Below are positions 36,628 to 45,234 of a stretch of DNA of 64,000 bases, one piece after another. This stretch comes from a candidate division CSSED10-310 bacterium (GTDB lineage Bacteria > CSSED10-310 > JAFGJC01): assembly GCA_016927905.1 (NCBI GenBank), contig JAFGLW010000007.1, forward strand, positions 62,001-126,000. The letters are read 5' to 3'. The notes under the pieces are model-generated. The model did not search any database. It was not told the DNA's origin and saw only the letters and a program-made list of their open reading frames with translations. The position numbers and the translations under genes were made by a program. Numbering within the stretch: the first letter of the stretch is position 1; each line of letters begins with the position of its first letter.

Positions 36628-37880
36628 CAGCTTTCCTTTTCTCCTGAAACCCTGGGCAGGATCTCCACCTGTTCGATCCGGGTCGGCGATGTTTTCACGA
36701 TCCGGATTGTGGCTCCGGGGATGGTCAGTTCGGATCCTTCGTCCGGTATTCGTTCGAAACGTTCCAGCAGAAATCCGTTCAGGGTTCTGAACTCGGTATC
36801 CGGAATTTTCAGGATTCCCTTCCGGGCCAGGAATTCCAGGTCGGCCTGTCCGGATACCCGGAATCCGGAATCGGTCGGGACCGCCAGATCCGGTTCACCG
36901 GGATCCCGCCGGGTTACCGAGGCGAGGAGGGTCAGAAGCAGATCGTCGTGACTGACCAGCCCGGCGGTTCCACCGTATTCATCCAGAACGACCGCCAGGT
37001 GCATCTGCTTCTGGCGCAGCGCGGTATAGAGCTGTTTGATTTTCATGCTGCCGGGAACAAAATATGGGGTCCGGGCGATGGTGCGGGGCGATTTTTTTCG
37101 ATTGGGATCGAACCGCCCCGGCAACAGATCCTTTACATACAGGATTCCGACGATTCGGTCGATCGTTTCCCGGTAGAGCGGTACCCGTCTCAAATTTTCC
37201 CGCCGCATCCGCTGGATCGCCTCCTCGTAACCGACTGTTTCGGGAAGCGCTACGACTTCCGTGCGGGGGATCATTACCTGCGATACCGGGAGATCATCCA
37301 TTTCGAGTATCTTTTCCGCAACGGATCTTTCCTGGATCGACAGGATACCCTGTTTCCGAGCTTCGGCGAGCACGTTCAGAAATACGTCCCGTTCTTCGGC
37401 ATGCTCCACCCTGCCCGACAGCGAAGTCACACGGTCCGCCCAGTTGCCGATTTTTTCCAAAACGATGCGGACCGGCCAGAGAATCCTGGACATCAGAACA
37501 ATCGGACCGGCCACCCAGCGGGAAATGGTTTCCGCATGATAGATCGACAGCGTCTTCGGGATTATTTCTCCCAGTACAATCAATACAGCGGTCATGAAAA
37601 CGATGGAGATCCAGAGTCCCCGGACGGGGGTCACCCGTTCGAAATAACTTGCCGCAATGGCACTCGCCGCCACATTGACCAGCGTATTTCCCAGCAGAAT
37701 GGTCGCCAGTATTCGATGGGGATGGTCCATGATCCGGACAATCGTCTTCATAATCGGTTTGTCGCTCTGCCGGAACCGGTGGTAATGCCACCACTGCAGA
37801 CTGAACAACGCGCTTTCGCTTCCCGAAAAAAAAGCCGAGAAAATCAGCAGAAGAAAAATATACGTGATGTCCGGGTCCAT
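36627..37880 (-). CDS. CNNM/CorC-type transmembrane protein with CBS domains (first of pair)
   Basis: The 417-residue paralogue of the next gene has the same order: a DUF21 membrane domain (FSAFFSGSESALFSLQWWHY, LLGNTLVNVAASAIAASYFE, VLIVLGEIIPKTLSIYH), CBS domains (VSQVMIPRTEVVALPE, LRRVPLYRETIDRIVGILYV) and a CorC_HlyC tail. It is a divalent-metal transport or resistance protein of the inner membrane. It is the first gene of the two-gene unit. Confidence 0.9.
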   Translation of the reverse strand: MDPDITYIFLLLIFSAFFSGSESALFSLQWWHYHRFRQSDKPIMKTIVRIMDHPHRILATILLGNTLVNVAASAIAASYFERVTPVRGLWISIVFMTAVLIVLGEIIPKTLSIYHAETISRWVAGPIVLMSRILWPVRIVLEKIGNWADRVTSLSGRVEHAEERDVFLNVLAEARKQGILSIQERSVAEKILEMDDLPVSQVMIPRTEVVALPETVGYEEAIQRMRRENLRRVPLYRETIDRIVGILYVKDLLPGRFDPNRKKSPRTIARTPYFVPGSMKIKQLYTALRQKQMHLAVVLDEYGGTAGLVSHDDLLLTLLASVTRRDPGEPDLAVPTDSGFRVSGQADLEFLARKGILKIPDTEFRTLNGFLLERFERIPDEGSELTIPGATIRIVKTSPTRIEQVEILPRVSGEKES

Positions 37881-38121
37881 GGTGAGGATATTACATGCAG
37901 CAGCAGCCCGGGTTCAACCCGTGTCGCTATTTGTTGCGATATCTCCGGCATTCGGATTGCCTGGTGAACTGGAGCCCGCCGAGCCAGAAAAAACGGATTG
38001 AACCGATTTCCCCCTTCCGCGGCTTTCGAATATTTTCTAATAATTATCTAACTCGAACAAAACAGAGAATTCCGACAGGATTTTCGCCGAATTTTCGCCC
38101 TCCGAATTCAATCATTTGGGG

Positions 38122-38152
38122 TTGACAGGTTTTAACAAACGCAAGATATAGT
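38122..38152 (+). promoter_or_regulatory. Promoter of nrdDG
   Basis: TTGACA is followed by TATAGT after 19 bases, about 138 bases upstream of the nrdD start, leaving a long untranslated leader. Confidence 0.6.
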
Positions 38153-38159
38153 ATGTAAA

Positions 38160-38241
38160 GATCAGCCTTTTAAAGATCGATCCGGTTGATGCACTTCCTC
38201 GGCCTCCGATTTAACCAGTTTCAAGCGACACCGGGCTGATC
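38160..38241 (+). promoter_or_regulatory. Structured leader of nrdD, possible cis-regulatory RNA
   Basis: GATCAGCC at the start of the transcript is perfectly complementary to GGCTGATC about 66 bases later. The closed helix leaves room for inner pairing such as GGTT with AACC. I find no match to the cobalamin, c-di-GMP or other leader motifs I can recall, and the structure may be coincidental. Confidence 0.3.
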
Positions 38242-38290
38242 AGACGGGAAACCCTAAAACACTTTCCAGAATATTTCGGGGAAAAGTAAC

Positions 38291-40420
38291 ATGGATGCCT
38301 ATCAGCAGCTTTCTCCCACAAGGTTGTTCACTGGTTTCACTCAGATCCGCAAACGGGACGGCCGGCTGACATCTTTCGATGCCACCAAGATCGAGAACGC
38401 CATTCTGAAGGCGGGCAAAGCGACCGGTGAGTTCGCCGAAGAAGCCGCCCGACACCTGACCATACGGGTATTGAGCTATACCGAAACCATAATGAAGGAC
38501 GCTCTGCCCAGCGTGGAACAGATCCAGGATATCGTGGAGGATGTCCTGCTGGCTTCCCCGTTCAAAAAAACGGCCAAGGCCTATATCCTGTATCGGGACC
38601 AGCATGCCCGGATCCGAGCCATGATCGAGAAGGCGGATGTCGATCTGATCGACAGTTATCTGCAGCGGCTGGACTGGAAGGTTCAGGAAAACAGCAACAT
38701 GGATTATTCCCTGCAGGGACTGAACAACTATATTTCCAGCGAGATCAGCAAGACGTATTGGTTGAATAAAATCTACACACCGGAGATTCGGGAGGCGCAT
38801 TCAGGTGGAGCGTTTCATCTGCATGATCTGAACCAGCTGTCCGTCTATTGCGTCGGCTGGGACCTGCAGGACCTGTTTCAGTCCGGGTTCCGGGGGGCTC
38901 CCGGAAAGACCGAAAGCCGTCCCGCCAAGCATTTCAGGACAGCCCTGGGTCAGATCGTGAATTTCTTTTACACGCTTCAGGGGGAAGCGGCGGGAGCTCA
39001 GGCGTTTTCCAACTTCGACACAATGCTTGCGCCGTTCATCCGGTTTGACGGACTGGGTTATGGGGAAGTCAAGCAGGCGCTGCAGGAGTTTGTTTTCAAT
39101 GTTAATGTACCCACCCGGGTCGGATTCCAGACCCCGTTCACAAATGTGACCCTGGACCTGCAGCCGCCGTCGATTCTGGCGGATCAGCCGGTGCTGTGCG
39201 GCGGGAAACTCAGGTCGGAAACCTACGGGGATTTTCAGGAGGAGATGAACACGTTCAACAGCGCCCTGCTGGATGTCCTGTCCGAGGGCGACGCCAAGGG
39301 ACGGGTTTTCACGTTTCCAATTCCCACTTACAACATCGTGCCGGATTTCGACTGGGATGCGCCCGGGCTGGAAAATCTCTGGAAGGTTACCGCCAGATAC
39401 GGGATCCCGTACTTCGCGAATTTCGTCAACTCGGACATGTCCCCCGACGATGCGCGATCCATGTGCTGCCGGTTGCGGCTGGACATGCGTTCGCTGGAGA
39501 AGCGGGGGGGCGGGTTGTTCGGCGCCAACCCGCTGACCGGATCCATCGGTGTGGTCACCATCAACATGCCCAGACTCGGTTATCTGTCCGATTCAGAGGA
39601 GGATTTTCTGGGGCGTCTTACCCGTTTGATGGAGATTGCCAAATCCAGTCTGGAAATCAAGCGCAAGATACTGGAGCGGTTTACGGACAATGATCTGTAT
39701 CCCTATACGAAGTTCTATCTGCGTAACATCAAAAAAGCTCATGGATCCTTCTGGCATAATCATTTTTCAACGATCGGGCTGGTTGGCATGAACGAAGCCT
39801 GCCTGAACCTGCTGGAACGCGACATCGGGACTCCGGAAGGCCTGGCCTTCGCCGAGCGAGTTCTGGATCATATGCGGGAGCTTCTGGTTAAATTCCAGCA
39901 GGAAACGGGAAATTTTTACAACCTGGAGGCGACGCCTGCAGAGGGCGCGGGGTACCGTCTTGCCCGTCTCGACCGGGAAAAATATCCGGACATCTTCAGT
40001 GCCAGCGATTACGGTACTTCGGGCGGACTGGCCCCTTTCTATTCCAATTCCACCCAGCTTCCCGTCAACTATTCGGACGATGTTTTCCAAGTTCTGCATC
40101 TTCAGGACAGTCTGCAGAAAAAATACACGGGCGGAACCGTCCAGCACATCTTTCTGGGGGAATCAGCACCCGATCCCCTTGCGGTCAGGAACTTCGTCCG
40201 GAAAGTGTGCGACCGGTTCAATCTTCCCTATTTCACGATATCGCCGACATTTTCGATATGCAGCGAGCATGGTTATCTGGAAGGTGAACAGCCCAACTGC
40301 CCGATCTGCCGAAAGGATACCGAGGTTTTTTCAAGAGTGGTCGGATACCTGCGCCCCGTCCGTCAGTGGAATGAAGGGAAGCGCACGGAGTATCATATGC
40401 GGACCCATTTCAGCCTGTGA
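38291..40420 (+). CDS. nrdD: Anaerobic (class III) ribonucleoside-triphosphate reductase
   Basis: The 709-residue glycyl-radical enzyme reduces ribonucleoside triphosphates to deoxy forms without oxygen. An ATP-cone lies at about 15-105 (IRKRDGRLTSFDATKIENAI). The catalytic barrel includes HLHDLNQLSVYCVGWDLQDL, NFDTMLAPFIRFDG and TRVGFQTPFTNVTLDLQPP. The C-terminal zinc site uses CSEHG and CPIC, and the radical loop is RVVGYLRPVRQWNEGKRTEY with the Gly of VVGY. Length is normal. nrdG follows after nine bases. Because the radical is destroyed by oxygen, the enzyme points to anaerobic growth. Confidence 0.97.
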   Translation: MDAYQQLSPTRLFTGFTQIRKRDGRLTSFDATKIENAILKAGKATGEFAEEAARHLTIRVLSYTETIMKDALPSVEQIQDIVEDVLLASPFKKTAKAYILYRDQHARIRAMIEKADVDLIDSYLQRLDWKVQENSNMDYSLQGLNNYISSEISKTYWLNKIYTPEIREAHSGGAFHLHDLNQLSVYCVGWDLQDLFQSGFRGAPGKTESRPAKHFRTALGQIVNFFYTLQGEAAGAQAFSNFDTMLAPFIRFDGLGYGEVKQALQEFVFNVNVPTRVGFQTPFTNVTLDLQPPSILADQPVLCGGKLRSETYGDFQEEMNTFNSALLDVLSEGDAKGRVFTFPIPTYNIVPDFDWDAPGLENLWKVTARYGIPYFANFVNSDMSPDDARSMCCRLRLDMRSLEKRGGGLFGANPLTGSIGVVTINMPRLGYLSDSEEDFLGRLTRLMEIAKSSLEIKRKILERFTDNDLYPYTKFYLRNIKKAHGSFWHNHFSTIGLVGMNEACLNLLERDIGTPEGLAFAERVLDHMRELLVKFQQETGNFYNLEATPAEGAGYRLARLDREKYPDIFSASDYGTSGGLAPFYSNSTQLPVNYSDDVFQVLHLQDSLQKKYTGGTVQHIFLGESAPDPLAVRNFVRKVCDRFNLPYFTISPTFSICSEHGYLEGEQPNCPICRKDTEVFSRVVGYLRPVRQWNEGKRTEYHMRTHFSL

Positions 40421-40429
40421 TCATCCCCA

Positions 40430-41047
40430 ATGAATATCGGAGGTTTTTTACCGTTCACCCTGAGTGATTATCCGGGGAATGCCGCCGCAGTCATTTTTCT
40501 CCAGGGATGTAATTTCCGCTGCCCATTCTGTCATAACGGTTCGTTGATCCCGATCGCGCCTTCCGACCGGGAGGCCATTTCAAAGGAGAACCTTCTGGAA
40601 TTTCTGGATCGGCGCCGCGGTGATCTGGACGCGGTGGTCATCAGCGGAGGGGAACCGACCATTCACGATGATCTTTCCGGGTTTCTCCGCCGTCTCCGGG
40701 ACATGGGATTCAAGATCAAACTGGACACCAACGGAAGCCGGCCCGACCGGATCCTGGAATTGATCTCGACCGGTTTGATCGACGCCGTCGCCATGGACAT
40801 CAAAGCGCCTCCGGAGGTTTATTCCCGTTTGGCGGGTGTGCCGGTTGTGGCGGAGACCATACTTGCCAGCATCCGGATGATCGCTTCCAGCGGTTTGATG
40901 CATGAATTTCGGACCACTGCGGTGACCGAACTGCTGTCGCAGGCAGATTTCGACGGGATCCGGGCGATCATTCCGGACGGTTCGCCCTATCGAATCCAGG
41001 AATTCAGGCGGGAGAACGCATTGGATCCGGCTCTCCGGAATCCCTGA
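40430..41047 (+). CDS. nrdG: Anaerobic ribonucleotide reductase activating protein
   Basis: This 205-residue radical SAM activase generates the glycyl radical on NrdD. The cluster motif is CNFRCPFCHN at 27-36, with a SAM-binding ISGGEPTIHDDL near 70 and a KLDTNGSRPDRI strand later. It is somewhat longer than the E. coli enzyme and closer to the PflA-like NrdG group. It lies nine bases after nrdD, in one operon. Confidence 0.93.
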   Translation: MNIGGFLPFTLSDYPGNAAAVIFLQGCNFRCPFCHNGSLIPIAPSDREAISKENLLEFLDRRRGDLDAVVISGGEPTIHDDLSGFLRRLRDMGFKIKLDTNGSRPDRILELISTGLIDAVAMDIKAPPEVYSRLAGVPVVAETILASIRMIASSGLMHEFRTTAVTELLSQADFDGIRAIIPDGSPYRIQEFRRENALDPALRNP

Positions 41048-41048
41048 T

Positions 41049-42398
41049 TTATTCCGGTTGCGGGCATTGACCGTTTCCCGATTCCGGTTCCCCGGTATCA
41101 TCGGAATCGATCATTCGCAGCAGATCGGCGGCCCGGTCCGCAGGCAGTTGCTCCACCGATCGGAGATTGCGCTCGATGGCACGGGTCCGGACGCCCGTCT
41201 GATCGATGGTGTTGGAAGCCGTATCCAGTTGTTTCTTGACCCGGCTGAGAATCTCACCGAATTTGCCGAATTCGGTTTTCACGGCCCCCAGAATTTTCCA
41301 GACTTCGCTGGATCGTTGCTCGATGGCCAGGGTCCGGAATCCCATGCGGAGACTGTTCAGGAGTGCCGCCAAAGTGGTGGGTCCGGCCACCACGACGCGA
41401 TACTTCCGCTGAAGGGTTTCGACCTGGCCGGTTTTTCGGAGAAACTCGGCATACAGGCCTTCGGTGGGGAGAAACATGATCGCGAAATCCGTTGTATGGG
41501 GTGGATTGAGGTATTTGTCGTGGATATCACGTGCGGATGCTTTCAGGCTGCGCATCAATGCTTCCGTGGCGGTCTCGAGGGTTTCGGCATTCCCCGATTC
41601 ACCGGCTTCAAGAACCCGGAGATAATCTTCCTGCGGGAACTTGGCGTCGATGGGAAGCCAGACGCAGGTCCCGGGGCCGTCGTCCCGTCCGGGAAGGCGG
41701 ACGGCATATTCAACCATTTCCCGGGAGCCTTCGCGGGTCTGAACATTCCGGGCATACTGGTCGGGTGTCAGGATCTGTTCGAGCAGGGCCCCGAGCTGGA
41801 CTTCGCCCCATGTTCCCCGGGTTTTGACATTGGTCAGAACCCGCTTGAGATCACCGACGCCCGTCGCCAGATTCTGCATTTCCCCCAGCCCCTTCTGCAC
41901 CGCTTCCAGATTATCGCTGACGAGTCTGAATGATTCGGTGAGTCTTTTTTCCAGGGTGGTCTGCAGTTTTTCATCGACCGTCTGGCGCATCTGGTCGAGT
42001 TTCTTTTCGTTGTTTTCCTGCAGCAGCTTCAATCGTTCGTCCAGTGTGGTGCGCAGCTTTTCAACCCGCCGCTCGTTCGATTCAGTCAATTCCCGGATAC
42101 GTCCGTCTACTGTTTCCAGGCGTTTTTCCTGAATGGCACCCAGGCGGGAAAGGGTTTTCACCAGAGTGTCCGTGACCGATTTCAACTGGATGGAAACCTC
42201 CGTACGAAGCTCCGCCGCACTTCTGGATGCCTCTTCCCTGCTCAACCTGAATTCTTCACGGACTGTCCGTTCGATTTCCTCCGGGTCGGCCCAGTTCGAT
42301 TTCGCGAGAACGACCAGGATGAGGATGAGAGAAACCAGGGAAAACAGCCCGGTGATGAGAAGCAGAACCGGCTCGTGCTGATCAATCAGTTCAAACAT
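41049..42398 (-). CDS. rmuC: DNA recombination protein RmuC
   Basis: The 449-residue protein has one N-terminal membrane helix (LLLITGLFSLVSLILILVVL), a long coiled coil (about 45-170, with many KLxxTLDERLKLLQENNEKK-like heptads) and the RmuC nuclease-like domain (RGTWGEVQLGALLEQILTPD, VWLPIDAKFPQEDYLRVLEA, FAIMFLPTEGLYAEFLRK). RmuC limits rearrangements at short inverted repeats. Its start lies two bases after the ltaE stop, and its end lies one base from the convergent nrdG stop. Confidence 0.95.
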   Translation of the reverse strand: MFELIDQHEPVLLLITGLFSLVSLILILVVLAKSNWADPEEIERTVREEFRLSREEASRSAAELRTEVSIQLKSVTDTLVKTLSRLGAIQEKRLETVDGRIRELTESNERRVEKLRTTLDERLKLLQENNEKKLDQMRQTVDEKLQTTLEKRLTESFRLVSDNLEAVQKGLGEMQNLATGVGDLKRVLTNVKTRGTWGEVQLGALLEQILTPDQYARNVQTREGSREMVEYAVRLPGRDDGPGTCVWLPIDAKFPQEDYLRVLEAGESGNAETLETATEALMRSLKASARDIHDKYLNPPHTTDFAIMFLPTEGLYAEFLRKTGQVETLQRKYRVVVAGPTTLAALLNSLRMGFRTLAIEQRSSEVWKILGAVKTEFGKFGEILSRVKKQLDTASNTIDQTGVRTRAIERNLRSVEQLPADRAADLLRMIDSDDTGEPESGNGQCPQPE

Positions 42399-42400
42399 GA

Positions 42401-43447
42401 TCAGGCGGCGCGGGTCAGGAGTGTTTTGAAGATGGATATCGTCGCGGCGATATCCTGGTCATCAATGCCCAGATGCGTCACTGCCCGGAGCCGACGGGGG
42501 CCGACCGCGAACATCAGGACGCCTTGCTTCTGAAGCAAGTCCTGGAAGGAAGGTACATCGAAATGCGTATCATCATCCAGATCGATCATGACGATGTTGG
42601 TATCGACATCGGGCGGAATGTGCAGACCGGGTATTGATTTCAGTCCTTCGGCCAGCCTACTGGCCCTCCGGTGATCGTCCCGGAGCCGCTGGAGATTGTT
42701 TTTGAGTGCATACAGGCCGCCGGCTGCGATGATTCCGGCCTGACGCATACCCCCGCCGAATGCTTTCCGAGCCCGCCGGCACTTGTGAATAAACGTCTCG
42801 CTGCCGACGATCAGTGACCCGACGGGTGCGCCCAATCCTTTGGAAAGGCAGATGGAAAGGGAATCACACAGTGCGGTCCAGCGGGGGAGGGGGATTCCGG
42901 TGGCTGCAGAAGCGTTGGGAAGCCGCGCGCCGTCAACATGAATGGGGATTCCGGTTCGGTCGCTGAGTTTTTTCAGTTGTTTCATCAGCTCGAACGGGAC
43001 AATCCGTCCACCTCCGCGGTTGTGCGTGTTCTCGACCCAGAATAACCGCGTCACCGGGAAATGAAGATCTTCCGGGCGGATGCGGTCCCGGAAATCTTCG
43101 ATTTTGAAGATACCCTGAACCGCCGGAACCGGAAATATCTGTACCCCGGACAAGCCCGCCGCACTCCCGGCTTCATAAAAAAACAGATGACATTGGTCCA
43201 CCGCCAGGATTTCGTCACCCGGACCGGCGTAGGACCGGACGGCCGCCTGGTTCGCCATTGTTCCCGACGGTACGAAAACCGCGGCATCCTTGCCCATTAA
43301 TTCCGCGGTATAGCGCTCCAGTTCGATCACAGTGGGATCCTCGTTCATTACATCGTCCCCGACCGGCGCACCGGCCATCACCTGGCGCATGGCGTCGGTC
43401 GGCTGGGTCACGGTGTCGCTTCGCAGATCGATCCGGCGGGTGGTCAT
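42401..43447 (-). CDS. ltaE: Low-specificity L-threonine aldolase
   Basis: The 348-residue PLP enzyme cleaves threonine and allo-threonine to glycine and acetaldehyde. It starts with IDLRSDTVTQPTDAMRQVM, contains FVPSGTMANQAAVRSY, NTHNRGGGRIVPFELM and IHVDGARLPNAS (the PLP-binding Asp), and has the Schiff-base lysine in SICLSKGLGAPVGSLI. FGGGMRQAGIIAAGGLYAL follows. Its ATG overlaps the stop of the upstream lipoprotein gene. Confidence 0.95.
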   Translation of the reverse strand: MTTRRIDLRSDTVTQPTDAMRQVMAGAPVGDDVMNEDPTVIELERYTAELMGKDAAVFVPSGTMANQAAVRSYAGPGDEILAVDQCHLFFYEAGSAAGLSGVQIFPVPAVQGIFKIEDFRDRIRPEDLHFPVTRLFWVENTHNRGGGRIVPFELMKQLKKLSDRTGIPIHVDGARLPNASAATGIPLPRWTALCDSLSICLSKGLGAPVGSLIVGSETFIHKCRRARKAFGGGMRQAGIIAAGGLYALKNNLQRLRDDHRRASRLAEGLKSIPGLHIPPDVDTNIVMIDLDDDTHFDVPSFQDLLQKQGVLMFAVGPRRLRAVTHLGIDDQDIAATISIFKTLLTRAA

Positions 43448-44085
43448 GAGGGAAATTCCATGATGATGTGCAGTTCCGGGAAGGGATTGAACCAGGCAAG
43501 CGTTAAATCGACCTGGGCGTTTTGGTAGCCCAACACGGACAATTTCAGGCGGAAAAATCGGATCTGATCCTCATAAATGGTGCTGACCTGAAAGCGTGCG
43601 ATACCGTCGTCATCCGTCAATTCCGTGTCCACCAGGCTGTACCACTCGAAATAGCGGTCCTCCTTTTCGTACAGATCGGCGCGGACACCCGGAATCACCG
43701 AACCATGGACATTGGTAACCACCACGGTGATGATGGGTTCTTCAGAATCCGGGATTCGATCCAGCTCAAAATCCAGCTCCACGGATTTATCCCGGATCAC
43801 ATCCGCATACCGGGTCTGTTGCTCATATCCCGGATGATAGGATCTCACCTCGTTGGGTCCCCAGCGGGCATCGTCGATCCGGTATTCCCCGCCGGAATCG
43901 GTCATGGTCGAGATTGAATAGCTGTTTTTCATGGAGCGTGCGGAGACGATTGCACCTTCTATCGGCAGCTCGGTTTCCTCATCAGTCACGATTCCCCGGA
44001 TGTCGCCGGTCCATGTCCGGTCGCAACCGGCCAGAGTGGTCAGACAAACACAGACAACCGTCCAGACAAGGCGATATCGATTCAT
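43444..44085 (-). CDS. Small lipoprotein with regulatory-like sandwich domain
   Basis: The 213-residue protein has a lipoprotein signal ending LTTLAGCDR. A carboxypeptidase-regulatory-like domain lies at about 27-105 (GDIRGIVTDEETELPIEGAI, DSGGEYRIDDARWGPNEV), and a second beta-rich half follows (ITVVVTNVHGSVIPGVRADL). No enzyme motif is visible. It is probably an outer-membrane-anchored structural or binding protein. A clear TTGACA promoter and an AAAGGG ribosome site precede it. It is the first gene of the unit with ltaE and rmuC; I see no metabolic reason for that grouping. Confidence 0.8.
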   Translation of the reverse strand: MNRYRLVWTVVCVCLTTLAGCDRTWTGDIRGIVTDEETELPIEGAIVSARSMKNSYSISTMTDSGGEYRIDDARWGPNEVRSYHPGYEQQTRYADVIRDKSVELDFELDRIPDSEEPIITVVVTNVHGSVIPGVRADLYEKEDRYFEWYSLVDTELTDDDGIARFQVSTIYEDQIRFFRLKLSVLGYQNAQVDLTLAWFNPFPELHIIMEFPS

Positions 44086-44108
44086 CGGGAACCCTTTCTG
44101 CCAGGCGT

Positions 44109-44138
44109 ATCCTAGAAGTGATCTTGTCAGTCTGTCAA
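44109..44138 (-). promoter_or_regulatory. Sigma70-type promoter of the lipoprotein-ltaE-rmuC operon
   Basis: On the minus strand a perfect TTGACA is followed after 18 bases by TAGGAT, 24 bases before the ATG. It resembles the TTGACA/TAGGTT promoter of the TPR gene. Confidence 0.65.
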
Positions 44139-44158
44139 GTTGGTGGTACTTTCTGAGA

Positions 44159-45001
44159 ATGGAAATGGCAATATATCTCGACAGGATCCGGCGTGCGGAA
44201 GCTTATCTGGCTTCGCTGGATCTTCCTGTCCCCCGCTGGTGTATCATTCTGGGTTCGGGTCTGGGGGGCATATCGGAAAGGCTGAAAAAGGTTCACCGGG
44301 AGACGGCTTTCGAGCGGATACCGGGATTTTCCGGGACCTCGGTTGAAGGGCATGACGGAAAACTGGTGTTCGGGTCGACCGGAAAAACCGAAATCGCCGT
44401 GATGGAAGGCCGGTATCATCTTTATGAAGGACATGATCCCCGGACCGTCGTTCTGCCGATCCGGGTGCTGCTGGCTCTGGGGGTGTCCCGTTTTTTCATT
44501 ACAAACGCCGCCGGAGGGATCCGGTCCGACCTGAACGAAGGGGATACCATGATGATCCGGGACCACCTCAACCTGACCGGATACAATCCGCTGACCGGGC
44601 CTAATCTGAAAGAATGGGGACCCCGGTTCCCGGCGATGAACGACGCCTGGGATCCGGTTGTTCGCAGATTGACGGTTCGGATCGCAGGTGAAATCGGGAT
44701 TGCATGCACCGAGGGTGTGTATGCCGCGCTTGCCGGTCCCTGTTACGAATCCGGAGCCGAGATCCGCATGCTGCGCACATTGGGCGCGGATGCGGTTGGC
44801 ATGAGCACCGTTCCGGAAATGACCGTCATCCGGCAGGCGGGCTGCACGGTTGCCGGATTAAGCCTGATTACCAATATTGCCGGCACGGACATTCCTCCCG
44901 ATCATGGGGAGGTCGTGGATGTGGCATCAGCCCGAAAACCGGTAATTCATCAATTGATTCTGGAGGTCGTGGATTGCTGCAAGAAAGAGGTGTCCCCATG
45001 A
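44159..45001 (+). CDS. punA: Purine nucleoside phosphorylase (family 2, PunA-like)
   Basis: The 280-residue enzyme splits purine (deoxy)nucleosides with phosphate, yielding the base and (deoxy)ribose 1-phosphate for salvage. It contains CIILGSGLGGISERL near 28, VMEGRYHLYEGHD near 82, FFITNAAGGIRSDLNEGD near 112, and ALAGPCYESGAEIRML with DAVGMSTVPEM near 185-220. The C-terminal region has SLITNIAGTD. The order fits the trimeric PNP/MTAP family. The ATG at 44159 or 44165 may be used; neither has a strong ribosome site. The stop overlaps the next gene (ATGA). Confidence 0.93.
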   Translation: MEMAIYLDRIRRAEAYLASLDLPVPRWCIILGSGLGGISERLKKVHRETAFERIPGFSGTSVEGHDGKLVFGSTGKTEIAVMEGRYHLYEGHDPRTVVLPIRVLLALGVSRFFITNAAGGIRSDLNEGDTMMIRDHLNLTGYNPLTGPNLKEWGPRFPAMNDAWDPVVRRLTVRIAGEIGIACTEGVYAALAGPCYESGAEIRMLRTLGADAVGMSTVPEMTVIRQAGCTVAGLSLITNIAGTDIPPDHGEVVDVASARKPVIHQLILEVVDCCKKEVSP

Positions 45002-45234
45002 AAAATAATCCATTCCCCGTTGTGGTGGAACGCATTGAAAAGAACCAGGCCGTCCTGGAACCTCTCGATGGGAGCGGATCCTTTCTTTTCCCGGTGTATC
45101 TGCTGCCGGCCGATGTCCGGGAAGGTTCGGTCATCCGGTTTGAATTGAAGATCGATCCCGAAATGGAGCGGGAACGGCGTTCCCGCATCCGGGAACTGCA
45201 GCAGAAACTGGGCGGCGAGAACGAACCCGGCTAG
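44998..45234 (+). CDS. Small DUF3006-like protein
   Basis: The 78-residue protein fits DUF3006 in size and pattern: an N-terminal VVVERIEKNQAVLEPLDG, then FLFPVYLLPADVREGSVIRF, and a charged helix PEMERERRSRIRELQQKL. The function of the family is not known. It is translationally coupled to the nucleoside phosphorylase by an ATGA overlap, and its tail overlaps the convergent histidine kinase gene by four bases. Confidence 0.8.
   Translation: MKNNPFPVVVERIEKNQAVLEPLDGSGSFLFPVYLLPADVREGSVIRFELKIDPEMERERRSRIRELQQKLGGENEPG

Larger units (their letters stand above)
37881..38290. other. 410-base intergenic region upstream of nrdD
   Basis: No gene is evident. The left half is plain sequence with a duplicated ATTTTCGCC word near 38085-38100. 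The right half holds the nrdD promoter and a leader of about 135 bases listed separately. I see no clear NrdR box. Confidence 0.6.

Noticed and set aside
35266-36951. A 561-codon plus-strand frame across the CNNM-type gene
   Set aside because: It is a shadow of the minus-strand CNNM/CBS gene and reads as low-complexity Gln/Asp/Gly-rich sequence.
38160-38241. Cobalamin riboswitch upstream of nrdD
   Set aside because: The conserved cobalamin box and core words were not seen; only a simple closing helix is visible.
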